Shown here piece after piece: positions 1-12,367 of a stretch of DNA of 64,000 nt (position 1 is its first letter; the number at the start of each line of letters is the position of its first letter). The stretch comes from Ecdyonurus torrentis (Eukaryota; Arthropoda; Insecta; Ephemeroptera; Heptageniidae), in assembly GCA_949318235.1 (NCBI GenBank), contig OX439133.1, forward strand, positions 5,949,020 through 6,013,019. The letters are read 5' to 3'. The translations under genes and the position numbers were made by a program. The notes under the pieces are model-generated. The model ran no database searches, was not told the DNA's origin, and saw only the letters and a list, made by a program, of their open reading frames with translations.

Positions 1-1883
1 TTTTAGTAAAAGTATTTTTTTCATACATAGTTTTGTCCATGGTTTTGTCTATCTTTCTCTTATGTCGAGGAGGGTATCTTTTTTTTTTTTTTTTTTTTTT
101 TTTTTCTACATGCACTTTTATAGCAGGGGAGCATTCCAAAGTATCATTAAATTGTAGGTAATCTAATAAATTTAAATTCAAAAAACTATTATTGCATTTC
201 TATGATTTCTTTCATAAAATTTAGATTAGTTTTATTGAAAAATATATAATATAAAATATTTTGTAATATTTTAATGTGTTGAAGGAAATTTTAATGTATT
301 ATATCATTTTTAACTTTTAATTTGTTTAAATTTTATAATTACCAATTGAAATTTCTTAAAATAAGTGAATTTGATTCTAAATTTGTATTAAATTATATAA
401 AGCACACAAACGTCATAACATTAGAATAAATGTTGTATTAATATCTAAAAAAAACTATTAAAGTATGCTAACTGTTTCTAATAATTATCGAGCAAATTAT
501 GTTATTAATTATTTCCAATCGATATATTGAATATTATTATAAAGTGGATTATGCTGAAAGTATTTTTTAATTAAAATTTCACAATTTTCTATATTTTTAT
601 TATTAACAAAAATATTATGAATATTACAATTTCATATTGCACTCCTTACTATTTTCTTGTTCATTTAAACTAGATCATAAATTAAAAACTACAATATAAA
701 CAGTTTTATTTATAATTACTTCTATATATTATATTTATAAATAAAAATACAGTGAAAATTACTTTTAGTTATTGAAATGCAATAAAAAACAAAAAAATTC
801 AAGCAAATAGTTGTTAATTAGTTTATAAATAAATAAATAATTAAAAAATTATAGTTAATTACTTGAAAATTTATTTGATTTTTGAGCTCTGCTGGTAATG
901 GTAATTTTACGTAAATGTGGGGAAATGAAAATTTATAAAACTTCTGATTTTAGTGACAGAGAACAGTCAAGAATATAATGTCATGTCCTGTTAGGTATTG
1001 AAAAAGTAATGGCGTAGGCTTTTGCTTTATTACCTTCTCTCCCCCCCCCCCCCCCCCCCCTCCCGCCTTTTTTTCTTTACTCCCCGTTTACCGCTCGGAA
1101 ATAATAATATAAGTTTGAGTTAAAATAATCATAGTAACAAAAAAATAATAATTATGATAGATACCAAACTTAAAAAATAATTTTGTCTCGCTGGAAAAAA
1201 AATATTTGATGAAATTTGTGTTAAATATTAATATTTTATTATTTTATCGTTTACAGAAAATTTTAATATTTTCATCTGAAATAATAAAATTTGACAATTT
1301 TAAATTTTATTTGGTTCAAACTATTGATTTTACTATAAAATAAAAAATAAAAGTACTTTATGCTAAAATTTTTAATTAAATTTTGTAAATTTGATTTATA
1401 TTGAAATTTATTAATAAATTAAATTCCAAACACGAAATTCGAACATTTTCTGTAATTTTTAAATTTAAAATTAAGCTTTGATATAAAAAATTATGGATGG
1501 AAAAAAATTGATAGCAATAAAGCAGGTTTTAAAGCAGCAGTATAAAATTTTGAAATTCAATTAATTCAAATAATTTGCCATTATTATTATTACTCAATTT
1601 ATGTATTATGTTAAATAATTATGAATAAAATCGAGTAAATATAAAAATATTACTTGAATACTATTATGGAATGTAATATCGATTAACTTTAAAATTCCGT
1701 TAATTTCAAAATTTGAAATTCAAAAAAATGAAATTATTGTTAAATTACCTCTTTATATTTATTCACCCTGGAATGCGGGAGGGCTGTGAGAGGGGAAATA
1801 GGAACGCGGCAGGAGGGGAGGGGGCGACTTATGAACCGATCCCTCTCTCTCGTTCTCTCTCTCTCTCCCTCCTTCCCCATCTT

Positions 1884-1916
<33 letters not shown>

Positions 1917-2200
1917 TTACTTATATGTGAGCAAAAAGACCTTGGATTACGTTTTTGCCCTCTTTGGAATATAATTTCAACTTCAATTTATATATATTTT
2001 TTTATTTATTTTTCAGTAAATAGTCAACACATAGAAATAACAATTTCAAAAGAAAACTATATAAGTTTTAGAAATTAATAATATATTATAGTTTAATTAA
2101 AACAAATTATTTTATTTTGAAAGTTAATTAATTTTGTTAATATGAATAATAGATTCAATGTAGTTTTCCAAAGTCATGAAATTTTAGTTCCAAACTACTT
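1..2200. other. AT-rich non-coding stretch with homopolymers and a CT-rich patch
   Basis: I see no exon in this stretch. It holds a T run at 79-105, a pure C run of 20 at 1041-1060, and an interrupted CT microsatellite at about 1840-1915. The CT patch follows a GC-richer segment (about 1765-1840) and creates open frames of Ser-Leu repeats that are not genes. It may be the intergenic region upstream of, or an early intron of, the ARID5-family gene downstream; the sequence does not decide which. Confidence 0.5.
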
Positions 2201-2216
2201 CTATAATATTAATGTA

Positions 2217-2444
2217 CGTACATGGACACAAATAATTACGCAATAATTATGCTAGCTCAATTTCAACATAATTTGTTCAAAATACAGCATAATTTATGCT
2301 ATATTTCACAATAACTATGCTACAGAGCATAAATATTATGTTGTACAGCATAATTATTTATATTGTTCCAATTTGGCATCATTTATGCCAGATAATGACG
2401 TAAATGCAGCATAAATTACGTAATTTAATCGTTCCGTGTACATG
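2217..2444. mobile_element. Family C inverted-repeat element, best complete copy
   Basis: The ends are imperfect inverted repeats: the left side reads AATTACGCAATAATTATGCT and the right side, reverse-complemented, reads AATTACGTAATTTATGCT, each bordered by a CATG-ACAC-like outer segment. The inside is built from palindromic units such as GCATAATTTATGC and GCATAAATATTATG. No coding capacity is visible, so it is a non-autonomous MITE-like element. Related copies lie at about 6813-7320 (interrupted), 14286-14533, 24680-24850, 34725-34820, 35321-35500 and 53085-53375. The exact ends and target duplication are uncertain. Confidence 0.6.
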
Positions 2445-2700
2445 AAATTTTTTTCCTACTTTTTTTTAAAACTATTTGCTTCAAAATAAAATACTCCATT
2501 TAAAATTAACTTATAATTATAAATAATGAGTATTACTCTTACAATATATTTCTAGTAACGTTTGCATTAAATTGGTTTACATGCAGTTTTCATTCATAAA
2601 TCAATAAATTCTCAAGAAATCAAATTTACTTAACAAAAAAAAAATAAATAAATAAATAAAAGTCATTCGATCGTAATTAAAAATTATTAAAATCTATCAA

Positions 2701-2886
2701 TGGAGTTTATCGATGAAAAATGTTATCCATTTCTACGTTTGAAACACGGAAAAGAGTGTCTAATATTCCTTACCTTGCTGCAGTAGTTTTCTCATATAAA
2801 ACGCAATAATATAAACTTGATCATGCAATGGATAGAATATTAGGGGACTCTGTAAACCTTTCCCGCGCTCTTCACCAATATTCTAA
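2701..2886 (+). mobile_element. Family A inverted-repeat element, diverged copy
   Basis: It starts TGGAGTTTATCGATG and shares the order of internal blocks with the intact copy at 22505: an AAACACG block, a GTCTA-TATT block, a GTAGTTTTCTC block, then a TTAGGGGAC and CCCGCGC tail. The right inverted end is degraded. There is no coding capacity. The 67-codon open frame at 2828 is produced by this element and is not a gene. Confidence 0.55.
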
Positions 2887-3292
2887 AATGTATTGCATTT
2901 TTAATATTATAAACATGATAGAAATTTTTCTTTGTCATTATTTAGTAATGGCATTTGCGAGCATTTATATACGTTATAGAAAATCAATAATGTGCTGCTT
3001 TATAAATCTGAATTGGCGACAAATGCTATAATACTCTTGTTTTATATGTAGTAATTCCATATATAGGGTCAAATTATGTTTTTAAAATTAAAACGGAATT
3101 AATGATTGTGAATATTAATAAAAAATACATGTTCATTTTATAAAAACTTGGTAGCTAGAAATCAACACTTGTTATAAAGATTTTTGTACTGAAAAAAAAA
3201 AAAAAGTTGATGTTTCCTTTTTTATTAAATCAATATAAAAACAGGTTTCATTTTTTTTTAATATATCAATGTTTTATTCAGGTATTCGATTG

Positions 3293-3294
<2 letters not shown>

Positions 3295-3356
<62 letters not shown>
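3295..3356. repeat. (TC)n microsatellite, about 31 units
   Basis: This is a pure TC dinucleotide tract about 62 bp long. It is one of at least seven long GA/CT tracts in the window. Confidence 0.95.
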
Positions 3357-3359
<3 letters not shown>

Positions 3360-3779
3360 ATAGAATTAATTTTTTTCAAATGAGACTATTTTAATTATAT
3401 ACTTAGAACTTTTTTCCTGTTGACATTTAATTTTTCAAAACATATCCTTGTCCTATATGCACTTTTTTTATAAGATTTCCAGATTGACTTTCCCAAAAAT
3501 TGATATTTTTGCCCCCCTCTTCTTCCTCAAATTGGAAGCTTGTAGGAACTTTAGCTATATGTAATAAAAAATTTACAAATTTGTGACCCCCCGATAAGGA
3601 GGAACATTATTGAAATTCCTTTGAAAACTTAGTCGTTACAAGTAGTTATGGATTTAAAATTACAATAATAATTAATAAATAAAAAAATAATAATTTGCAT
3701 ATTTAACATTTTTGCATGGTGACATTTCTAGATAGTAAACTATTCATATTTTTATTTTATTTGGAGACCTTTCCATCAT

Positions 3780-4094
3780 GTGCAATTGCTTTCATATAAA
3801 AGTTGATGCCATATATGAGCACTAAATAATATGTGAGCCTGTATGGAAAAATTACTAATTTACCAGTTTAAAAATACTTCGCAAATTTTTAAGAGCATTG
3901 ATGATGCAATAACGTGTTGAATTAGGTTTTCAAGGGTGCGAGAAAAATATTAATATGATAAACAAAAAGTTAACTAATTTTCCAAAAAAAAATAGTAAAA
4001 AAACTATACGTTTGAGGTCTATGCTGAGCAATGTTATTAATTGCTCTAATATGGTATCGAAACGCATTTAGTATGACGTCATGAGCATACACTC
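3780..4094 (+). mobile_element. Family B TA-flanked MITE, copy 1
   Basis: The body can be aligned by eye with copies at 6864, 8960, 35610 and 38645. It has the GATGCCATATATGAG block, TTACCAGTTTAAAAATACTTC, GAGCATTGATGATGC, TATGCTGAGCAATGTTATT, and near the right end ATGACGTCAT followed by CATACACTC-TA. The left end is degraded, so the start is approximate. It is non-coding. Confidence 0.65.
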
Positions 4095-4207
4095 TATAGA
4101 GTGCAATATTTTTTTTTTTTTTTTGCTTGCAGCTAACTTCAATTGCAACACTCTAGTGTTCTTAATGCTGGGTGCATAATGCATAAACAAACATAAAATG
4201 GTATTAT

Positions 4208-4209
<2 letters not shown>

Positions 4210-4248
<39 letters not shown>
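4210..4248. repeat. A homopolymer of 39
   Basis: A pure A run of 39 bases. It lies about 115 bp beyond the right end of a family B element, so it could be a retroelement tail, a slippage product or an assembly-sensitive region. No SINE body could be recognised next to it. Confidence 0.9.
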
Positions 4249-4249
<1 letters not shown>

Positions 4250-6812
4250 CATTTATAATTAAATGATTGCCAATGGCTACATCAATATAGCTAATTAAAA
4301 GTTGTATTATTGTATAATATTAAAATTAAATACTCAGTATTCAATAATAAATTAAGTAAGAATGGAAAAAACAAACAAACTATATTTCATATGAAAATAT
4401 TGACGATATTTTGTTTCAATATGCAAATAAATTTACTCTGCAAAAATAAAAACATAAAATTTGTATTTATAGGTTTAAGTTATTTAAAATTATTTAAATA
4501 TTTAATAATTGTCTTGAAATAAGATAGTTAAAAATAATTCATTATGACTTTTGCAATGTATGTATTTTGATATCATAAATAAATATGCGCTGATATTGCA
4601 TTTTGTATAAGTAAAAGAAAAAGAAACGAACACATTAATAAATACATCGTCTACGCTACACCACACTTGGTGTCTTATGTATTTAATTTCAAGACAAGAG
4701 ATAAAAGGAAACCGAGAGATAAGATATAGTAATAAAAAAGAGTTTATTTTGCTTTTACTTTGCCTTTTAAATCTAATAAAAATTTAATATTATTATTTTA
4801 TGTATATAATATAAAATTATTTTATTATTATTATATTTTAAATAAAATATTAATATGTTAATTTTTTATTTTATTTAAATATTTTTAAAAATATTAATTT
4901 ATTAATAATTCAATATTCGTAATTGCTTTACTAATTTTAACTTAATTGCATCCATGTTCCTGTGAATACAGTGGTATAAGCAGTTAGCAATCTTTCGGAG
5001 TGTTAAATTGAATTCGAGAAATATTTTAATAAAGTTATAAGGGTTTTCTATCACTGATCTTTATATTGATTGATTCTATCCTGCTTCTATATCTCCGAAT
5101 CTTAAAAGAAAACATCGAAACTTTATGATATCATTTAACAGCTATACCTACTGTATATGATATAATTTTCAGAACCATTGACCATCAGATAAGTGAGTAA
5201 ACACTATTGAAATTAACTCTTATGGGATTAAAACTTCATAAAAACATAATTTAAAATCTAGCATCATGGTGTATCCTAATGTATCACTGCATGTGCAAAA
5301 TGTCAGATTTTTCTTTCTTTACAAGTTTTCAGTCAAATCCCGCAGTATAGCTGATTTCCCACCTTAATCATCCCTTGATTCAGAATTTCAATTGATAACA
5401 GTTGCAATTATAAACCTTCATAATTATCTTCAATGAGTATTAAAGTTAAAATGCATGCGCTACCATCTCCATGCAAATATAACCATTGAATTTATTGTAG
5501 AATATTAAAATATTGCTTAGTGTGAACACGCCATAAAACGACGTAAACGTCATGTTTTAAATCAACATAATTATCGAGTAAACACTAATTAAGTTTAGAA
5601 CGGAAAGAACCATATGCATGCACACGTGTCTTATTAAAAAAACATTGTAAATATAATATATCATAATTACTCGGGAAAAATCTTCATAATAATAATAAAA
5701 AAGAAATGTTATTTTGTCTCGACTTTTAAAAAAAAAAAAAAAAATGCGCAGCTGCAAAAACATAAAAAAGCAGTTCATAGAATAGACACATACACTTCAA
5801 GGGTGTATGTACTATATATTGTATTTATTTATAATAACTTATTATTATGAAGTTAAAAATAGTAATAGTGACTTTTATTTTACACTATTTTCAATTGAAG
5901 TTTTCCGAAATCGTTATAAATAAATTGTTAATGCTTAAAAAGTACTAATTCTTATTTCCCGATATCTCCAGATTTTAAACGCCGTTTATAATCAAATTTA
6001 TAGTATCTTTTGAAAACTGTGCAATGGCAAAAATAAATATGTAATTATTATGCTAGCCCATTTTCAGCCCCATTTTTCAACATGCTTGATCGTCAACAAA
6101 CGATCAAATAAGGGAGGGAACAAAAATCAACACGGTGCATTTGGGCCTAAAATTTTGCAAACTCTTAGTTAACAATTTAACACAGTGACACCCCTTTCTC
6201 GTAATTTTTTGATTTTGCATACATCATCATTTATCCTTGTGCAAAAAAAAAAAAAAAAAAAAAAAAAAAGGTTACAACTTTTGGTCGAAACATTACATAT
6301 TACCTCTTTTTAAACTTTAGTATAAAATAAATATTTTATTACTTGTTAAACTATATATTCAATATTATTTAATAAATTTGCAATTAAAATTAAATAAGAC
6401 ATTTTTATTAAACATAAAATAACAATGCATACGCCCAAGAGCATGAAAAATTTTAATAAACCGGTTTGAATTGGATTAAACGTACATTTTTTTTTAATAT
6501 GAATGATTTGTAATAAGATAACAAGGTTTTATCGTAGGTGCGAGGAAATATTTTAACTTTGTGATATTCATTAATTAAAAAGTATATTTTTATTTAACCC
6601 CCTCTACTTTCTTTTACTTTATAAAGGCTGAAAATTATAGATACGGCGTTACATGGACTCGAATCAGACACGAAAAAAATTTGTTTTTTCTCACTAATTT
6701 TTTATGCATTAATTGTAGCGTGCTACGATGTATTTATTATTATTAATTCGATTCTTTGAAATTTTATTCCCATGAGGTTCCATATTACCTTTTCTGTTTT
6801 CTCTTCACCGGA
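4249..6812. other. Non-coding stretch with a fragment of family C
   Basis: No exon is supported. The part from about 4920 to 5520 is less AT-extreme and free of recognised repeats, but has no open frame of interest. A short family C-like fragment (TAATTATTATGCTAGCCCA) lies near 6040-6070, and an A run is at about 6243-6269. Confidence 0.4.
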
Positions 6813-7320
6813 CAAATAATAATTTGTATAATACAGTATAATCTATGCTATATTTGCTATATAGGGTGTGTGCGCATGACGTCATCCTGAATGCTTTTCG
6901 ATGCTCTTCTTGAGCAATGAATATATAACATTGCTCAGCATAGGACAAACGTAGTTTTTGGCTATTTTCTTTGGAAAATTAGCTCTTTTTTTTTATTATT
7001 ATTTTTCTTGCACTTGAAAACTAATTCAAACCTGTTAACAGCATCGATGGTCTCAAAAATATTGAAAAGTATTTTTAAACTGGCAAAATAAGTCATTTTC
7101 CCATACTGGCTCATATTATTTAGTGCTCACTTATGGCGTCGACTTTAACATGAATGAAACCACCCTAAAGTTCATGTTCATAATAAGAACTATATTTATG
7201 TTACAAAGTATAAATATTATTGTACAGTATAATTATTTATGCTGTTCTAATTTGGCATAATTTATGCTATTATGATATAAATACAGCATAAATTACATAA
7301 ATACTTTCCGTGTATACGTA
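6813..7320. mobile_element. Family C element split by a family B insertion
   Basis: The left part (about 6813-6861) reads CAGTATAATCTATGCTATAT, matching the interior of the copy at 2217. The right part (about 7168-7320) resumes the same element with TACAGTATAATTATTTATGC, TTTGGCATAATTTATGC and the right end AAATTAC...TTCCGTGTATACG. The two halves are separated exactly by the family B copy at 6864-7165. Confidence 0.6.
6864..7165 (-). mobile_element. Family B TA-flanked MITE, copy 2, nested in family C
   Basis: In this orientation the element begins GGGTGTGTGCGCATGACGTC and ends GAAACCACCC, with TA directly on both sides (6862-6863 and 7166-7167). This suits a TA target duplication as used by Tc1/mariner-type elements; that assignment is inferred from the TA alone. 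Inner blocks (TTGCTCAGCATAGGACAAAC, ACTGGCAAAATAAGTCATT, GGCGTCGACTTTAACATG) match the other copies in reverse. It is non-coding. Confidence 0.75.
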
Positions 7321-7560
7321 TGTAAAAATGTATTATAGAGATTTAACACTGCTGGGACATGAGAGCACGAGTTGGGGTTTGAGAAAAACATTGACATTTT
7401 ACTATTATAAAGATAACACATGCAATGTTTACTCACTGGCGCTCTATATTAGATATTCAACTGTTACTCAATTTTCACATAACTCGCGCAAAATATCTCC
7501 TCATAGAAATACTTGAGCAGGAAACATTCATGTGATTAATCACACAACATAATATATAAA
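7321..7560. repeat. Flank shared with the 14.7-14.9 kb copy
   Basis: Downstream of the family C copy the sequence contains ATACTTGAGCAGGAAACATT followed by ATGTGATTAATCAC. A near-identical string occurs at about 14845-14882, also downstream of a family C copy. The shared flank suggests that a longer element or an old segmental duplication includes both. Confidence 0.45.
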
Positions 7561-7922
7561 CAAATATGGACATATTTTAATATCCTTTCAGTAAATATCC
7601 CTTTTTTATTTATTTATGTTTTATTATTCTCATCCCGTGTAATTTTGATAAATTTCTTTCTTAATCAGTTGAAACTGAAATTTTTATCATACAGATTATG
7701 AACTGTATTGTGCGTCTACATTAGTTTTTAACTGAGGTTCAATTAGTTTTTAATGTAATATGAAAAAATGTCACCATTAAATATCGTGACCACAATTATA
7801 TGTGATTTTTATTTATATAAATGAATAAATTTAATTATAAAATAACATGTATATTGTAAAAAAGTGAAAATTTTAAATTGCGTTTTAGAATGCAAGTGTG
7901 ACGAACATAAATTTCTCATTGT

Positions 7923-7953
<31 letters not shown>

Positions 7954-8584
7954 GAACACACAATTATACAAAATCTAACCAAGGCATTGCCTTATCGGTT
8001 GGTTCATTATATTTTTAAACAATGTCTTAATAATTAAATTAACTACTAATTTAATCATGAAATTTAGTTTATATTTCAAAACAAAACAAATAAAATTAAA
8101 TTAAAGTTAATAAAGATGTTAACCTTATATATACCAGATGGATTGTTTTGTATAGATCGAAACAAATGAAATAAATAATTTCGAATCTTGAGTTGGTTCA
8201 ATTATTCTATACAACAAAGCTATTTTGCAACGTCAAAGAAATAAAGCTCCTTTGCCGTATACAGACAGAAGGCCCGCAGACAAAAGACCCTTAAAAAAAG
8301 TATTAAAAAATTAATATTTTAATAGTTTATACTTTTGAAATTTAGTTTACTAAAAATCGATAATAATAAAAGAGAATTTATGTTAATGGATACATGTTAT
8401 AATTTTATACTACATAGAGGACCTAATTAATGTTAATACTAAAGCTAATTAAAATACTTGTTCGCTGCTCGTATGATCATAATTTTATAACGGTTTCAAC
8501 CCAGCATTTAATTTCTTTTCTTTTTTTCATACCAGCATAATTATTTAAAATTTTCATTCTCATTATAATATTGTATTTTATTTA

Positions 8585-8586
<2 letters not shown>

Positions 8587-8627
<41 letters not shown>
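8587..8627. repeat. T homopolymer of 41
   Basis: A pure T run of about 41 bases in otherwise AT-rich non-coding DNA. Confidence 0.9.
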
Positions 8628-8628
<1 letters not shown>

Positions 8629-8959
8629 GTACAGCTAAAAATTGACGAACTTTATAATATAAAATTATATTTTAGAATTATATGAGACTTTTTTAAGCTG
8701 CTGAATTTGAGGTAATGTGAAAAATTTAAATAAAAGTTGTTGAGACTTTTTTTTTCTTCTTTCTTTTCTTTTTTAAACAGTGACAATTTAAAATTTTCTA
8801 TACTTCTATACAAGCAGATAAATCATGAAAAGGGACCATCATGCATACACTTTTTATGTCCCTTAACCCTTTTGTACCCTCTCAAACTGGGGTTCAAAAA
8901 CTGAAGTAGGAAGTAGGCAACTTTTGGAATTTGTGACGTTACAAAAATTCAAGTCTATA

Positions 8960-9259
8960 GGGTCTATGCATTCATGTTAAAGTCGACGCCATGTTGGATA
9001 ACTCAATAACATGGGTGACATAGGGAAAAAAATCATTTTGCCAGTTTAAAAACACTATGCAATATTTTTGAGAGCATTGATGTTGTAAATATGTTGAATT
9101 AGTATCTCAAGTATGTGAGAAAAATAGCGATAACAAAAAATTAAACGATTTCCCAAAGAAAATTGGCTTAAATGAAGTTTGTCCTATGCTGAGCAATGTT
9201 ATGCACTACTCCAGTATGGCCTCAAAGCGCAATAAATATGACGTCATCCGCATACACCC
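8960..9259 (+). mobile_element. Family B TA-flanked MITE, copy 3
   Basis: It starts TA-GGGTCTATGCATTCATG and ends CATCCGCATACACCC-TA, with TA on both sides (8958-8959 and 9260-9261). It keeps AAAGTCGACGCCATGTTGGA near the left end and an intact TGACGTCA (9239-9246) near the right end. It is about 300 bp and has no coding capacity. Confidence 0.75.
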
Positions 9260-9261
9260 TA

Positions 9262-12080
9262 TAATAGCTATTGTAAAGCAGGTTGCCTACTTTACAATCC
9301 CTCAGTTTGTGAGACTTTAGAAGAGTTAATAAATATAATTATGTGCATAATGTATGTTTAAAAGCCCCATCTTGTGATTTATCACTGAGGATTTTGTAAA
9401 ACAATTTTTTTTTTTTTTTTTTTTTTTTTAGTACTCGATTTGTTTAAAGATTATACAAAGCTCCGAAACGTATAAAAAATTTGCTGGATGCCCATGCATG
9501 GAGAAAAATATATAATAAATACAGTATATAATTTTTGGCTGCACTTGTGACATTGTGTGTAATTTTGAATAAAGTATATTTTTAAACTTTTATCATATTA
9601 TGCTTGTACTCTCATAAGACCCTATAATACTTTTTTGTCTTACTCCCTGCTTATCTAATGGTCACAGGTCTTGAAATTTTTTTTATCATGTAGATAGATA
9701 TTACCATAGTATACATAAGTCATTACTTTGACTTTCAAATGACATCAAAAAATGTATAAGGAAACTAACTTCAAATCAGAGATATTATGGAACCTTCAAA
9801 TCATAAGTTCTAATTGTAAATAAATATTATGTGTAAAACTTATACATACACTAAAAATTAATAAAAATATAATAATAATTATATTTCTAGGAAAGTAATA
9901 AAATAAGCGTATAATGTAATATAAATATTTAAATTAAAAATTATACCGTGTGATTTAGCATAGCGACTACATAGTTAATTAAAATCGATATGAAATTTTA
10001 TACAATCGGTTACGCTGCATGCATGAAAAATAAAAGATAAATAAAATATTTGTTTTATTACAAATATAATAAGATTTCTGTATGACCTATATTTAATATA
10101 AAAAATTTATTATTTTCTTTTATATTACTGTTAGAAAATAATTAAAAAAATAATAATAATAACTATGTCAATATTATCAATATTATTTTTAAATTTATCA
10201 TAACGTTAGTAAAATCTTCTTCCTGTATTGGGTTTTTTAGAAAGAGTGTAAAATTGATAATATGTAAGTAAAATTAATGACCATTTATAATGCCATTGAA
10301 AAAACTTTGTTCAGAGTGATATATTGCTATCGTTGTGTAAAAAAATTAAGTGATAAAAATGCAAGAATTTCGGTGTACACGCAAACTTTGTACGAAAATC
10401 GTATTTCCCCCCCTCATTAATGGCAAGCAAATACAGAAAAATATTTGCTGTACAGTATAATTACTTTTCACCATGCACTTATAAGAAAGAAAGTTCCACT
10501 ATATAGGTCAGTCCTTATGGCTTACATCATAAAGATGGTATACGTTCAATATGAAAATATTAAGTTCTTTGCGAAAAAGTGTAACAAATATTTACAAATT
10601 CTCACTTTTTACGTAACATACAGTATAAAAAGAATTTTATATGTTTCCCATATTCATTTTTATCTCGTACTTATTATGGAATTAAAGTGCTATTCATCAA
10701 AGCACTTGGACACCTAAAAGTGTTAAGAAATCCAAATACCTTGATAGGATTTCTATGTGTATATGTGTATTATATATAGTTATGAACTGTAATGCATTAA
10801 GGTGACCTTATGAATTGAACCCCTGCTTCTTTCTGACAAAAAGTTTCGTATAACGATTTATAAATATAAAAATAAAATGAAATTTAAGAAAGAAAATACT
10901 CTTCAAAGAAAATTTTTTTCCTTGTATACTCAAATATCAAGTATCATTAAATTATATTATTTTCCGGCCTTTTAAAAAGTACATATACTTTTTTTTTCTA
11001 AAGCATGGTATACTTAAGTAAAAGTGGTTCCGTAAAATGTATTTAGTAAACGGTGTTTAAAAAATGAATGTGCACTAATTTGTATCTAATTTGCATATCT
11101 GTGTGTTTTAGGTAAGCCAAATTACATCATTGAACCCCGCGGGTTATTTTAACAGTTCACATATTGCGGCTATTGTAAGTACATTATTTAGTAAACAATT
11201 TTAACATCGTTATAATACCACAATATTTGATCGTCGTTTTTTATGATCATTTTTTACGTCAGGTGACGTCAAAAGAATTGTTATCTTAAAATGTATTATT
11301 ATACAACTTTGCCTTTTTTTTTTTTTTTTTTTTTTAAGATAAGTTTTCGTATATTTATTTCTAATTGAAATATTTGACTTTTTTTTTTCCAATTATTATT
11401 TATTTGCATGCTTATTGATTTCTTCAGCAGTATTTATAAACCGTTAAACTTTGCAAATTATTAATTTATAATTATTAGACTCGTATACACAGTGGCGCTT
11501 ATCCCTAAAATTTAAAAATTATTTGACCCTCTATTTTCTTTTATTATTACTATAATTTTTGGTCTATGGTAGAGAAGTCAAAAAAAAAAAAAAAAATTAT
11601 AATAATAATAAAAAAATATAATATATAAAAAAATAATGAAAGTTCTGTAACGACCATCAGATTGCAATGATAAAAATGCACGGTATTATATAATTTTGGG
11701 CCTTTATGAGAAGTTCTCAGTTCAAAATTTTGCCCCCCTTCCCCAATTGTTATATAAATGCCATATCCTAAAATTAAAAAAAAAAAAAAAAAAAAAAAAA
11801 TTGTTAGAACTTTTAGTTAAATCCTAACTTTTAGCCTCAAATTAATTCTAAAAACCCATGTTATACAAACTATATTTTAATAAACTAATTTTATTCCTCT
11901 CCACATGCAATTAATAAAGCTACAATTTACATCGAGTTTGTCTTACCCATAGTTTCTTATTTTGGATTTAAAGTTTTATATATATACCTAAAGCAAAACT
12001 TTATACTTGCAGCCTTTTGAATGAATAAATAAAAGCTTTAACTTTTTATCGCTTTTCATGTAATATCAAAAACTTTTAAA

Positions 12081-12112
<32 letters not shown>

Positions 12113-12285
12113 GTCTATGTTCATACAAAACAAATTGTTTAACTATGATAAAAAGTAATTATATAATTTTCAGTTACAAACAATAAAACGAGCAGCAGAC
12201 ATTTAAATTAAATCTTAGTATGTTATGGAGAATTTTAGTCTGGAAAAAAAAAAGAATCAAAAGTTATACTTTTTGCAAGTCTTCT

Positions 12286-12288
<3 letters not shown>
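9262..12288. other. AT-rich non-coding stretch with one candidate micro-exon
   Basis: Apart from the candidate micro-exon at 11112-11174 I see only A/T runs (for example 9404-9429, 11316-11335, 11777-11800 and 12087-12112) and short chance open frames. A TGACGTCA octamer is at 11264-11271. Confidence 0.4.
11112..11174 (+). CDS. Candidate 63-bp micro-exon, unassigned
   Basis: A GC-richer island is bounded by an acceptor-like TTTTAG and a strong donor ATT|GTAAGT. The 21 codons between are open in phase 0/0 and read VSQITSLNPAGYFNSSHIAAI. The next proven exon (28601) also begins in phase 0, so splicing to it would keep frame. I do not recognise the peptide in ARID5 proteins, and chance splice-like signals are common, so this is only a candidate for an upstream or alternative exon. 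Confidence 0.15.

Positions 12289-12364
<76 letters not shown>
12289..12364. repeat. (GA)n microsatellite, 38 units
   Basis: A pure GA dinucleotide tract of about 76 bp. It generates an Arg-Glu repeat open frame that is not a gene. Confidence 0.95.

Positions 12365-12367
<3 letters not shown>

Noticed and set aside
10445..10717. 90-codon + strand open frame
   Set aside because: It would need a non-ATG start, has no recognisable domain and lies in AT-rich DNA with chance open frames of similar size.
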